DNA from: Takakia lepidozioides
Lineage: Eukaryota > Streptophyta > Takakiopsida > Takakiales > Takakiaceae
Direction of reading: 5' to 3'
Length of the DNA: 64,000 nt
NCBI GenBank assembly: GCA_030704615.1
Contig: CM060732.1
Span: forward strand, 43,445,053-43,509,052
Position numbers and translations under genes: made by a program
The notes under the pieces: generated by a model
What the model saw: the letters and a program-made list of their open reading frames with translations, nothing else
What the model was told of the DNA's origin: nothing
Databases searched by the model: none
In this document: positions 21,550-33,600 of the stretch, piece by piece
Layout: each line of letters starts with the position of its first letter
Position numbering within the stretch: position 1 is the stretch's first letter

Positions 21550-24500
21550 TTATATTGTCTTCTTCGTGACACCTACACGACCTGAAACCTTGCGAATTTT
21601 TGAGTATATATGTGCTGCAGGTGCAGGTGCAGACACCCTCTTACTGGTTGTCCGCAAAACCCTAGGCCAAGTTTTCCAGGCCTCCACGAAATCTCGTCTC
21701 CTTTTCAGAGACATGTTGTTGTTGTTGTTGTTCAGAGAACAGAAAGCCTTCGCTACCGCAAGGTGCAACATTCCAGCCGCACTTTTCGCCAGGATATCAA
21801 CAAGCTGCCCTCTGCACATATGAAGAGCAGATCGGGCATGTGCCTCCAGGTATTTGTCATCACCTACAATGCAAAGTATGTCCGCAAATTCTTGTTCCAT
21901 TGAGGCTGAGACCTCCAGAGGTGCCTCATCATAGGGGAAATCGTCCGGAGGATGTCTTTCCAAGAACTGATTGGATTCGTCGTTGCCGCCGGCACCATTG
22001 CCCAAGAGCAAGTTAGGTAATCCTCCATGAATGGTTCCGAGCGCCGTGCCACAAGCGCGCACAAGGAGGCCATCTTGCAGGTCAGGGTGAAGCATCTTCA
22101 GGACACGGACCTGATGCTTGCATAAGTTTCCATTTATTGCCCATGGGCACGTGCAACAAGCCCAATCGCAATCAGGATTGTAAACAATGTATGTTGTGTC
22201 AGGGTGGTTGCTGCTGAGAATGTAGGCTGGTTCACCAGGACCCAAGGGAAGAGTAACACTCTCAGCAGGAATGTCTCGTGCCGCAAGTATAGAACTGGAT
22301 ATGTACTTTTTGTGTTTGTCATTTCTTATGAACCCATGGGTCTTTAAATGGATTGCGTACCAGTAGTGTATTAGCACACGGCCAGTGAGTTCCCATATAA
22401 GCCAGTCCACTCTACAACCACTCATCTTGCCTTTCCCCATGGCAAGTCTTGCCTTCAGATTTCCATGGTATGCCTCAATGCTTGCGTTTGTGTCTTGGTT
22501 CGCATGAGGGACATGGCGGGCTGTTGTACACCACATTGCTATTTTGGGCTTCCAGTACTGTTCGATATAGTCAAGAAATTCATGTCTTTTCGGGTATTTT
22601 GACCTCATACGACGGATTCTCCTTGCAACCCACCGAAGCGCTCTTTTCTCGTTGCTTGGTCCCCCTCTACAGTACATGAGGTCTCCCATATCCTTCAACA
22701 AGTTTACAGCGGTCACCGGATCCTTTGTTTTCTTGCATGATTGCTTCACCCATGCCTTGCGGACATGCCAAAGGCAGAGAAAAATGAATACTCCTTAAAA
22801 AACAATTCTGCACAACACACATGGTACACATTAGAGTCTTGGGATCGGACTGCAATGGTGGACTGCCGGAGTGGACTGTAACAGCGACCTGTATCAGCGG
22901 GCAGAGCCACTGGACTCGCCCAGTGGACAGTACAATGCCATGACGTTGATGTGCTGGAATAACCCCATTGGACTACCCATTGGACTTCCCCTAGCTAGAA
23001 CTGGGGCAGCGGACTGCCGAGCGGACTTGCCAGGGACTGCCGAGTGGACTTGGCAGCGGACGACCGACCCCAGGGACTGCTGAGTGGACTTGCCATCGGA
23101 CTTGGCAGCGGACTGCCGAGCGGACTTGCAGGGGACTGATGAGCAGACTTGACAGCGGACTACCAGTGGATTTGCCCAGCGAACTGCCATCGGGTTTCGC
23201 CACAGGAGTCTGCCAGTGGACTGTACCAATGGACTGCTGCAATGGACCTCGACAATGGACCGGTACTGTGGACCAATAGACTTACCGAATAGCGTTGATT
23301 TCTGCTTCAGCATCGTCCACAATGAAGGCATTGGGTCGCCAGCTCGGCAAATCTGCGAGGAGTGAATCACACAAGCCTCTCATCCACGGAACCAGGTCTG
23401 TTGTCCGATTCCTCGCGGATAGGATATAGACAACTGGTATACCGTTCAACCACTCGTCGAAGACCATCAACGTGTACAATGGGAACTGTTGGAATGCATA
23501 ATGTAAGATGGTCAGAGCATGCAAATTCCGCTCAGTTCTGCACGAGAAGACTTCATAAGAGTGATGAGGTCTGCAGCGGTTCACAATGGGTCTGCCCCTT
23601 GATCTTTTGCAACGTACACATGAAAACATACAGAAAGGGTCAGCACACCAAATTTTATGTGAATGTTGCATGGTACTATGCTATCATGCTCGTACAAGTC
23701 CATGGAATCGTTCGAATAGTACCTTGTCATGATTTGTCCCAAAGGTTGCATCACATGCAACGATACGGTCATGTCATAGTTCCAGCATTCGTCTTTTCTG
23801 CCACGGAGTCTGTATGCCAATAGTGAATGTCAAATCTCCATCAAAATGCTCGAATGTTGGCTCTAATTTCTCCTCTTGATAGAAAAAAACAGACGCAGGA
23901 TTCTGGTCTCTCCACATGCGCACACTCTCCGCATCATCGGCGTGCTTTTTGAAAGTTTGTCACGCACGTTTCTCGGCAAGGTTGCGAACATCTTGCTCCA
24001 ACAAGAAATCATCGTGGGTCCATGCATCGCCCAAGCCGGTGTTGTTCATCACGTGCTCTTTATGCTCCATCATGATTTGGGCGACCGACAGGCCTCGGCA
24101 CAAACACTCGACGACCCAGGCTTTCAATTCCTCGCTATTGTGTGGTGCATAGGCGTGGCGGATGTTCATGTACTCTGCGGACTTCCCATGCGAGGGTTTC
24201 CCTTGCGCATCTGTATGCTCCATGTTGTTGTAGTACGTGAGGACACAGATGTCAGGGGCGAGATAGCATTGCTGGACCTTGAAACAACATTGGCAACCAC
24301 GCTTGTAAGACTCTCCATACTCCGACTTCTTTATCCTTGGGCCTTTATGAGGGCAAGATGTTCTAGCACCCACAAGAGGTCCTCCACGCTTCTGTTTTGG
24401 ATCCTCCACTATTGCCTTCTTGGTGCGCTTGTCATCAGGACCATAGCAGCATTGATACCTGGACAGAAAATTCTAAATCGATATCCAACGACTTGAGGAA

Positions 24501-24761
24501 GCATAAAATCAGAGAACTCGTGAAACAAAAAATGGCAACCGACATGCAATGAAACGTCAAAAGGACTGAGGATGGTGCACACATAATACTGGACAGAAAT
24601 GTGTTGGCTCTGGGTGCTTTTCGCGAGCCGGGTTCCACTTTAGAATGGACATTCACCCAAAACTGAGTGGGGTAGTCCTCCAAACTCTCGTCTCCCAGGA
24701 CAAAGTCACCAACTCTATCCCAAGGTATGCAGGTCTTTTCAACATTCACTCGCACACCCAT
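21550..24761 (-). CDS. Outer MULE transposase (FAR1-like N-terminus, SWIM zinc finger), several exons, decayed
   Basis: The largest frame (22749-21550) contains 'FLCLWHVRKAW' just upstream and the SWIM finger 'CCTCPWAINGNLCKH'. The upstream exon ending at 23282 has 'FPLYTLMVFDEWLNGIPV' and 'PNAFIVDDAEAEINAI'. Further upstream 'IVACDATFGTN' gives the first catalytic Asp, joined in phase to 'FPLYTLM' across an intron. The exon starting at 24458 carries 'KRGCQCCFKV' and 'HTDAQGKPSHG', a FAR1/WRKY-GCM-like DNA-binding module. An open stretch up to 24761 probably adds another exon. Lesions: TGA at 23960-23962 and TGA at 23774-23776, both readable as CGA-to-TGA changes. The junction from the exon at 23282 to the last exon does not close in phase. 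Confidence 0.72.
22850..23285 (-). repeat. Intronic GGACTG-rich repeat region of the outer MULE transposase
   Basis: Words such as GCGGACTTGCCA, GCGGACTGCCGA and AGTGGACT recur about every 10-20 bases throughout this intron. They belong to the same heptamer family (nGGACTG/CAGACTG) seen in the other introns, the coding repeats and the ends of the element. Confidence 0.7.
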
Positions 24762-25245
24762 AAACCCATATTGTGTCTCACTCTTCTAATGGAGATCCTT
24801 CATGTTGAAGGGTCCTGGTTTTGCTGTTTGCAAACATTATCGAAGAGGCCGTATAAGCGGGCTTTCCGTGATCAGTATATCATCGGGTTTTGCTTCCATG
24901 TCCATGCCATATACAGTACAAAGGACACGCTTCTGAACAGGCAAGAAACGCGCCGCAGTACAGGACACGATTGACAACGTGCCAGGAGAACAGTGCGCAC
25001 GTTCGCGGCTGCTGGCAAGTGGCAGGCGGCAGGGATAAAGGTTTGAATTGCAGCCCTAAAAATGGAGGGCTCGAATGGGTTATAGGAATGGACGGTGGCG
25101 ATCTTGCGCCGTCAGCGGACTCGATGGCAGGGGACTGGCCAGCGGACGGGCGGGCAGATTGGCGGACTGGCAGACTGCTGGGCAGCGGACTGGCCAGCAC
25201 CGGACTGGCAGGCAGACTGGCGGACTCGCAAACTGTTGGGCAACA
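24762..25245. other. Outer MULE right subterminal region
   Basis: No gene. From 25100 the sequence becomes a dense run of GGACTGGC/CAGACTGG heptamers leading into the right inverted repeat. Confidence 0.55.
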
Positions 25246-25420
25246 GACTGGCCAGCAACGGACTGGCAGACTGGAGGGCAGCGGACTCATGGGCGGGGGA
25301 CTGGCCGCGCGGCGGATAGGGGCGCGGGCGGGGTGCTGGGGAGCCGGGCGTCCGTGCGCGGGGCCCACTGGCCACATCGCACGTACCCATTGAAGACCCT
25401 ATTATCTTAAAATGAGAGGC
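25246..25420 (-). repeat. Outer MULE terminal inverted repeat, right
   Basis: Reverse complement of the left repeat (3514-3697), with about 90 percent identity by eye over the terminal 130 bases. Confidence 0.88.
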
Positions 25421-25429
25421 TTTACATAG
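25421..25429. repeat. Target site duplication of outer MULE, right copy
   Basis: TTTACATAG, identical to 3505-3513. Confidence 0.9.
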
Positions 25430-26037
25430 GCTGTCAATATGTCCAGATATCATATTGTATTTACTCTCATTTGTCCCCATGACTTCAATAGAGACGTGGA
25501 GACATACAATGAACAGCGGCCCACCATTTTTCAGACAGCTGGAAAGCGAAGACCACTAGGGAAGACAGACATAAGAGCATCCCCACCCTTCTCACTGAAG
25601 GCACGTTCACACGATAGAACTCCGTTCGTCCCATCGGGACGTGGCGGCTGCAGCGGGTGTGGCGGGGCAGGGTCCACCCTCGAGGAACGCGACGACGAGG
25701 ATGAGACGGACGGCCTGGCCACCGTAAGAAGGTACTTCCCGCTGTCCGTGCCATCCCCCCGTTCCTTCCCCGTGGCTATTCATGGCTAAACCTGTGTGTA
25801 GGGTTTAGCCGGAGGTCTCTTCGTGAGAGCTTCTTTTGCTCTTGCGCAGGGTTTAGGGTGCAGTTTCCACCAAGCTTTGTTGCATCTTGGTCTCTTTTTT
25901 CTTCTCTCCAAAGTCTTGCAAGCCATGGCAGCAAATATACAGAATGTAAACAGAGTAAAAGAAGAAACCCCTCCAAGCTCATCTTCACCCACATCTGAGC
26001 CAAAGATTAACCAAAAAATCAAGTAAATATGCATCAT

Positions 26038-26163
26038 GTACACCTAGTACTAACTGTCATAAACAGCTTGTACACTTAGTACTCTCCAGTATAACTCTCA
26101 TAAGCTTGTACTCCTAGTACTTGCGTAACTCTCACAAGTGTACCAGCCTGTACACATAGTACG
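26038..26163 (+). repeat. Four copies of a GTACACNTAGTACT word
   Basis: Copies start at 26038, 26070, 26108 and 26150 (GTACACCTAGTACT, GTACACTTAGTACT, GTACTCCTAGTACT, GTACACATAGTACG), separated by 30-40 bases of CTCTCA/AAGCTT-containing spacer. The spacing resembles subterminal transposase sites of hAT elements. Confidence 0.6.
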
Positions 26164-26525
26164 AACAGAGCTCTCACAAAAACAGAGGCAAAATCCCTTG
26201 CTTGGGCGTGGCTAAACTCAATGTTGCCTCACATGTGCATATCACGTGTGAACCTGTTGCACCGTCCCAATGAACGGGAAGAACCGGCAGCCAGTTACAT
26301 GCCAGCCGAGTGCCATCCTGGAATTTCCGGGTATGACATGAAACCTCCGGAAAATGAACCGACGGAAAAAATGGCCCAAGAGGAAATCATCCGAGTGCCT
26401 GACTCAGAGGACGGATTTTTGTCTTTCCGTATCAGTAAATGCCGGAAATATGCCTTAGTTGGCACGCCTGGACGGATTCCAGCCGTTCTTATCTTATAAG
26501 AAAACGGAAAATGGCCGTTGAATGC

Positions 26526-26725
26526 TGCCACGTGGCGGAAATCCAGCATGCCAGGGCCCAGGCCTGGTTACATCCAACGGACGGGGTCAGGGTGGTTGGG
26601 GGCAAACCCTAGAAGAGACTAGAAGAGCCTTGCCACGTGGCGGAAATCCAGCATGCCAGGGCCCAGGCCTGGTTACATCCAACGGACGGAGCCAGGGTGG
26701 TTGGGGGCAAACCCTAGAAGAGCCT
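26526..26725 (+). repeat. 105-bp tandem duplication
   Basis: TGCCACGTGGCGGAAATCC starts at 26526 and again at 26631, with near-identical sequence through CAAACCCTAGAAGAG. The first unit has an extra ACTAGAAGAG. The high identity suggests a recent event. Confidence 0.85.
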
Positions 26726-27286
26726 TGCACTCGTTCTTTGCTAAGTCCTTTGCTCACCTGCCGGGCCCGCACTTACCACTGGCTGTATGTTGATGTGCTG
26801 CCGACGCTCCCGCCTGCTTGCACTCGCTGCGTGCTACCACACTTCAAGGCCCAGGTATGAGTCTTTGTTTCATTTGGTTATGTCCTTGCTTTTCCTAGTG
26901 AGAGGTTATGACTTTTGCCTTTCGAAGTCTATAGCTACATGACTTTCTGCATACTTTGTGCTCATCATGCAGTAAAAAGCAAGGGCATTGGTAGGCCTCC
27001 CCCTTCGGTTCTTCTACTATTCTTTCGACCACGGTTTCTGTTGCTTTGCAGCAGGCACAAGCCGTGTCTATTTTGTGTCGGGCAAAGGCGGCTGGGAGGG
27101 CTGCATCTCACCTCACACCCATTTCTGACCCACCTCCCCTTTTATTTTCTGATTTGCTTCAGGCAGTTGGCAGGCCTTGCACTCGTTCTTTGCTAAGTCC
27201 ACAGCTCACCTGCCGGGGCCCGCACTTACCACTGGCTGTATGTTGATGTGCTGCCGACGCTCCCGCCTGCTTGCACTCGCTGGCCC
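26724..27286 (+). repeat. Pair of ~110-bp direct repeats flanking a 340-bp spacer
   Basis: CCTTGCACTCGTTCTTTGCT begins near 26724 and again near 27174, and both continue to the word CTTGCACTCGCTG. The second copy differs by a short change (CCACAG for CTTTG) and one extra G. Confidence 0.8.
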
Positions 27287-27338
27287 TTCCTTGTTGCAAT
27301 TTCCGTGCTATAAATTTGTATTTTGTAAGGTCTTGGCT

Positions 27339-29604
27339 ATGGCCAAGCGCCAAAGGAATCTAAGAAATATGTTATTTAGGGCTGGTCGCACTGGTGATTG
27401 TGATGAGGAGTCTCCTTCCGCTGTCCCCCCTGCCTCATCTTCAAGTGGTATGGACAAAGCCATCGAATAGTGTAGAGGCAGCCCATAAAGCATGGAAAGA
27501 TGTTTGGTACACTCAATTTGATTGGATTGAGTTTAACCATGATCTAGGTAGGGTTTTTTGTAAAGTTTGTAGAGGGAAAGGAGGGAGGACAGTCTTTGCA
27601 AATGCTGGTTCTGTCAATGTCAAGGTGAGTTCATTCCAAGACCATGCTAGGTCAGAAGAGCATCGTAAGTTCTCTTGGGCCCTACAATCTGGTAAGAAAG
27701 CCATGGAGAAAGCCATAGCTAGTGCTAATCGAGCTTGTGATGATGCTGTTTTGGCTCTTTTCCAAGTTGCTTACTACATTGGTTTGGAGGCCTTGCCATT
27801 TAGCAAATTTCCAGGTTTGTGTCAACTTTTGGTTACTCTCAAAGCTTGTATTACCCAGAAACTGTACCATGATGAGAAGTCATGTGCTGATATATTGTAT
27901 TGTATCTCATGTGTTGTTCAGAAAAAGGTGTTGGATAGAGTGAAGGATTCCAAGTACTATGGAATCATGATAGATGAGTCAACTGACATTTCAGTGACCG
28001 GTCATCTTGTTGTTTTTGCTTCTTTTGTTGAAGAGGGTTTGCCAATCACTCTGTTTTTGGGATTACTTCAGATTATTGATGGCAAGAAGGATGCCGCAAT
28101 GATATATGAGTGTTTACTAACTAGTTTGAAAGAGTGGGGTTTGGATGTAGATAAGTTTTTGGGGTTTGGTTCGGATGAGGCAGCAACCATGGTGGGGGCT
28201 CGATCCGGCATGGCTGCTCGTCTTAAGCAAAAGGTAAACCCCTTTATGTTGGCCGTCCATTGCGTAGCACATAGGACCAACTTGGCAGCATTAGAAGCTG
28301 CCAAGACATCAGCATGTCATCTTATTTCAAATGAGGTTGACACACCTTTGAACTCTCTTGCTGGTCATTTTCGCAAATCATCTAAGCGTAAGGCAACCTT
28401 GCAAGCTTTGCAGACCGAGCTTAATGATGCTCAGAAGTGCCTCAAAAGGTTTCACAAGATTCGTTGGTTATCTAGGTGGCAGGCCGTGACATCGCTTTGT
28501 GATAGTCTTGAGAGTGTTGTCATGTATTTTAGAGATGTGCCGGTTGCCAATGATGATGGATCAGCCCCTCTTTTGTATAACAAGCTTAGATCATTCAAAA
28601 TGATTTATGTCTTGTATTTTTTGGCTGATATGTTGCACGGTCTATCTCTACTCTCACGTGTGTTCCAATGGAAGTTTGTGGATGTAACCAGCACTGGGTC
28701 CATAGTTAAGACAGAGATTGCACAAATACGAATGTTTTTCATTGAGGATAGCACGGATTTGAACCAATCCACCTTCAATGAGGAAATGGATTATCACATC
28801 ATCCCGGAATTTGGTCCTCCTGGTGGGTATTTGAGGCGGCTAGCCTCTGAGATTAGGGGATCCAATTTTCATGGTGTACAAATGACACGAGAGAGGATGG
28901 GGGGTGATTTGGAGGCAGCACTTACCTTCCAAAAGCTTTATGCAGAGGCTATTTGCAATGCTTTGGATGCCAGATTTGAGGACAACGGAGTTGTAAGTGC
29001 ATTCAAAATATTGAGTCCATGTAACCTACCAACTAGGCAAGTGGGGTTAGCAAGTTGGGGTGTAGTAGAGTTGGAAATATTATGTGCGTACTATGGTGTC
29101 GAAAGACATATTGCAGGAAGGACATTGCCTGCCCTTGTTGACATAGCAGCGGTGAAACGAGAGTTCTTTGCTTTCAAACTACAGGCAAGTACCGAGTGGA
29201 TGGAGAAAACTTTCAAGGATCTTTGGGGCATGGTGACTTGGAACCCTTCTCTAACGATGAAGTATGAAAACTTGCTTGTGCTTTCTGAAATTGCTCGAGT
29301 TCAATGTGTAAGCACTGCCGCATGTGAGAGGGCATTCTCAGTTCAAAACTCAATCAAAACTAAATTTCGAAACAAGTTGAAAACAAAGAACTTGGAAAGT
29401 GTGCTTCATGTTGCTTTGGAAGGGCCAAGTGTGCAAGCATGTCAACCTGTTTTGATTGAGGCCATATCTTTGTGGAAGAACTCCACAAACTTCAGACATT
29501 TGTTCTCTCATCCTGAGCTATATTTAGCTGGACAGCCAATAGCTGGACAACCAGAAGGTGGGCCATCATATGCAGAAGGTACGAATGATGATTTGCAGTT
29601 TTGA
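27339..29604 (+). CDS. hAT superfamily transposase with TTF-like zinc finger, one frame change
   Basis: The long frame to TGA 29602-29604 (about 725 residues) contains a TTF/BED-like zinc-finger region 'VFCKVCRG' with 'FQDHARSEEHRKF' (about residues 45-90). It then has 'YYGIMIDESTDISVTGHLV' holding the first catalytic Asp, 'GFGSDEAATMVGARSGMAA' and 'LAVHCVAHRTNLAA'. The C-terminal hAT dimerisation block is 'STAACERAFSVQNSIKTKF'. This matches the hAT-like family that includes vertebrate ZNF862/KIAA1586. A better N-terminus starts at ATG 27339 ('MAKRQRNLRNMLFRAG') but shifts frame near 27450-27470, where a mini-intron would be too short. A small indel is therefore likely and this copy may be inactive. 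Confidence 0.85.
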
Positions 29605-30605
29605 ATTTATATTTGTTTGTTTGTTTAGATAGGTAACGCTTCTAAAATTCAAGGCCCTTCAACTTTTGGTTGAGGTCCTTGCATTTTAGAAGGTTTCGAT
29701 CCTTGGCCTCCAACTGGTGGAGGGCATTGACAGGTTCAACTCCTGCCAATGATACTTTTCTGCACTTGTTTGAATTGCTTAAAATTGGTTGTGATTATTT
29801 ATTGTTGTTCATTTGTTGAATTTGTATGCAGCCGAATTTAATTTTCATTTGCAGGAAATGAACCGGTTGATATGTACAATGGCCGGATTTATAGCCGAAC
29901 ACACGAAAAAGAAGAAGGAATATTACCGGTTGTAAAACAATATGTAGGAAATTGACCGCCTGAAGTTACCACTAAGGGGCAGCAGCTGACCCCCCAACCC
30001 ACTTAGCCGGTTGGTGTTGAAAATGAGCGGCCACTGGCTGGTTCAACTCAAAATATTTCCCGGACACTGCACCGTCCGTCCCCCTTCACGCGTGCGGAGG
30101 GCCCGCCACTATGGCTGGACGGGACGGACGGATTTACGTCGTTTGAACCTGCCTTGAAATGGCCCCTCTAATTTACATCCGTTTTGAAGAGGTTGAACCA
30201 GCACGACCCACCTTTAGATGTGTACTGAGTGAAGGACAAAGTCATGTCTTGACTCTTGTACTCCCTAGGCCAGAGCTGCAAGCTGGGCAGAGGCAGGAGA
30301 AGAAGAAAGAAAGAAAGATCTCCGTGACGTCGCAACCTGCAGTAGGCCAATCTGTCTTAAATGGGTGTTGTAGGTGACACCAAGGCAGGAATGTCTCGTA
30401 CAGAAGGAAGTTGCTTTAAGGGGGACTCTTCATCACTTCTTTTGTGTGTACAGTTTAGTATTCTGCATGCGCTGAAATGAGCATGTCCTGCTACATTGTA
30501 ACAATTCGTGACTTGGGAGCGAACATCGACAATGTTGATGACCACCAGATTGCCCTACGGTGGGGCGATGGTACCGCGCTCCAGCCAACTCGTGCGTTTC
30601 CTACG
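29605..30605. other. hAT 3' flank and SAL1 upstream region
   Basis: No gene is recognised. Repeated ACCGGTTG/TAGCCGGTT words (29880-30040) may belong to the hAT end. The stretch 30060-30130 is GC-rich with GGACGGACGG. The SAL1 reading frame is open upstream to an ATG at 30477, so the 5' part of that gene may begin there. Confidence 0.45.
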
Positions 30606-33600
30606 ATGGCTTCCTGCCTCTCTAGTGATTCCTCCGACTTCATCGCTCGTCATCAGGTATATTTCTGTCCTCTTGGAATGCATTCCAGCAGTTGCAAGCA
30701 AAATATCACGTGGAGATTTCAATTTGCAATTTGCTTACATTCTCCTGTACCATAGGGTACTTGAAAGAGCTCTGAGCAAGAGTTAAAATGCTTATACGCA
30801 GTTAGAGACTGGAACAGCTTTACATAAGGTTTTCTTTTCCAAAGCCTGGGAATCAATTGACTCTTTGCAAGAATGCTACTTTGGCTGTAACTGTAAGACT
30901 CGAAAACTGGGTTTCCCTCAGTTAACCGGTTTTTTTCTTTTCTTTGTAACAACTGCTGTTAGACCATCGGCCATAGACTAGACAATTTTTCCGGGATGGC
31001 AGTAATATAAGTTCTGGTGTTCTGGTCACTTGGAAAGCTTTGGCCCAAGTTAAAAGCAGAATGTGAGCAATCAGCAACATTTGTGGGCAGGTGTCAAGGA
31101 GGGGTCACAGGACCGGACATCAGCAGACATCAGCAAGAGCTGCAAGCTGCTGTTGATGTGGTGGAGCGTGCATGCCGCCTATGCCTCTCTGTAAGTATGT
31201 CCACCCATCATGTACTTTGCTAGGCTTCTTTTGGGGTAGGAAGATTCTGGTTGCCTTACTTGTCACAGGAAGTGGGGAGCTAAGGCATGATCATGCATTA
31301 AGGATTAGGGCTTCTGCTCAGAAAAGATCTGAATCATCAATGGAGCACACAGCATGGCTACATGCACAAGGTGGCCCTCACTTTTGTAAACTTACATGAA
31401 CTTAAACTCCTCACCACAATGGCACATCCGAGCTCTTCGAGCACACTCTTAAGTGAGATTGCTTCTGAACCAGGTGTCTCAGTGGCTGTGATTGTGGAGG
31501 TGATTTAGAGGGCGTTGTGCAACAGGTTCGGGCAGGTATGGAGCAGGGGGTGGCGCAGCTGGAGAAAAGTGATGACACGCCTGTCACTATTGCCGATTTT
31601 GGAGTACAGGCCCTTGTTAGCTTAGGTTGGCTCGTTTACCCCCATTTTCTTTCTTCCAGTTCACAACTGGTTTTAGGGGTGCATTCTCGATCTGGAGCTT
31701 AATGCCATACTTCTTGGACAGAGGGCTTGATGCAACTATGAGTATGGCACGTGGATATCAGATGTTCTATATCAGAGGAGTTCATTGGATTTTAAATCAG
31801 GCTGAACTGTGTACTGAACACCCCAATGTCTACAGTCTTGAGCCAGGCGTACTGCACTGCAATCTGACCTCTGATCTACCTGTAGGGTTCATATGTGTGT
31901 TATCCCCTCCATGAAGCTGGATACAGCTGTTGGTCTGTTGTGACCATTTTTATATAACTGAAAAGAGATCGAGCCTCAATTGCCTCAGTGTCACATCAAG
32001 TACTGCAGGGCCTGTTGTCAGTAACAGCTGGGAGGCAGTATGCGATAGTCTCACATATTTTTGACAGGTTCATGTGACCTTCATGTGACCTTCCAGTGTT
32101 TGTGCTTGCGTCAGTTGACGCTCACGTCCTGAATCCACTGCTGTGTTGGCATGTAGAACTGGGGAGATTGTTCCCCTCAATACCTTTGGTAGGCGAGGAG
32201 GATGCAAGCCAGCTTCGTGCAGAGTATGAGGGAAAGAAAGGAATCCAGGGGGACAAGAAGGCACTGGTGGAATCTGTTGTGGATGTCATATCCATGGTGG
32301 CATCTGCTGAGTTGGGCAGTGTGGATTGCGAAACTGTGTTGGATGCCATTGATAGAGGTGCAATGCCTCTATCTCCAATTCACGATGGTCCGGTTGGGCA
32401 AAGCTCCTATTGGGTAAGCTCCAACACCTCATGTATATATTGGTTGGACAGCAGTCTTGCCCTTAATCAAGCCAAAATTTAGCTCTCTCTCTCTCTCTGA
32501 CCACAAGGCTATGGCAAACAAAGTCTTATGAGTACATTCTCTATATCTCATCCAGCTGAGGTTTTCCTGGGTTCTATGTGAGCTCTATGACAATTGTGGA
32601 TTGAGGTATACATTGGTGGATGAAAACCCACAAACAACTACATCAGGTCCATACTTCTAACGATGGCGAAGGGCTCCTTGACCTGGCCGATGGTGTATAA
32701 GGGGGACTAGATACAGGGGAAACCACTCGTGAACACTCGATCTCCGTAGGCTGCGTATAGTTTGTCTGAAGCTTTGTAAGGCATCATTTTCTTCACTTTT
32801 TAAATCATGTTTGGTTGCTGTTGGTTGGATTTTGGTGTGCTTGCACAGGTGCTAGATCCCATTGATGGCACTCGGGGCTTTCTCAGAGGTGGAGATGCCT
32901 TGTACGTGGTACATTCCACAAAGCTGGTTGCACATAAGTAATGGTTAACAATACCTTAAATTCAATGACTGAACAATCAATCATGGTGCTATGCTTGCAG
33001 ATAGAAGAGGAAATAGCTTACCTTTCTTGCTGCGCTAGCTTATTCCTCATGCGTCTTATTCCTCTTTCAGCACGATTGTTAAGCACTTGTGTATGTTAAC
33101 AAATGGTTTCACTTCCACTAGAACCTTGTCATGGAAAAGATGTCACTTGACATCTGTATGAAAACACATAACAAAAGCACACAAGGGGTGCTCATGTGCA
33201 AGTTCCTCTTCATGTGTTGAGGTGCCTCGAAACACTAAATGGCGTATTCCTAACTATATAGCCCGTCATAATGGATGTACTTCTATTTCTCAGAAGAGTG
33301 TGCTCTCAAGAAACTTTTAGGACAACTCACTCGTTGATGCTCATCCCAGCAAGTAAGTCCGGTCTTTGCTCCAGCAACCCCACACTTTTTCTGGACATAA
33401 GTAGGATGTCAGTCTGGGAGGGAGTCAAGGTGAGGTCTAAGTTAGAAACAAGTATCTGCTGTGTACTCCGGACCACAATCCATCCACCTCAGAGACACCG
33501 AAGTCACAAGTGCATACTGAATTTGCCATCTTGAGTCCTGGCTCTTCTATAGAAGTTCGAAGGTCTAGTGGTGCACACGTAAATGCAACAGAGTCCCCTT

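Larger units (their letters stand above)
3514..25420. mobile_element. Outer Mutator-like element (ULP1-carrying MULE), 21.9 kb including a nested inner MULE
   Basis: The element is bounded by inverted repeats of about 180 bp and by perfect 9-bp direct repeats TTTACATAG. Without the nested insertion (10168-21185 plus one 8-bp duplication) it would be about 10.9 kb. It contains a plus-strand gene ending in a Ulp1/C48 protease domain and a minus-strand FAR1-like/SWIM transposase. MULEs carrying ULP-like proteases are known in plants (Kaonashi-type). Both genes carry nonsense codons, so this copy is probably no longer autonomous. Exons, introns and ends are rich in CAGACTG/CGGACTG heptamers. Confidence 0.85.
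25430..27338. other. Repeat-rich DNA between the outer MULE and the hAT gene
   Basis: No gene is recognised. It holds four GTACACNTAGTACT words (26038-26163), a 105-bp tandem duplication (26526-26725) and a direct repeat of about 110 bp (26724-26835 and 27174-27286). It may be the 5' half of the hAT element, but I could not find hAT terminal repeats or an 8-bp duplication. Confidence 0.5.

Noticed and set aside
27339-27480. 29-base intron joining the hAT N-terminus to the main frame
   Set aside because: GT...AG bounds exist (GTATGG to AATAG) but the length is far below any plausible plant intron and the phase does not close; a small indel is simpler.
29690-29765. tRNA gene or SINE (B-box-like GGTTCAACTCC and GGTTTCGATCC)
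   Set aside because: No cloverleaf could be folded, no A-box at the right distance and no acceptor stem; treated as chance in hAT flank.
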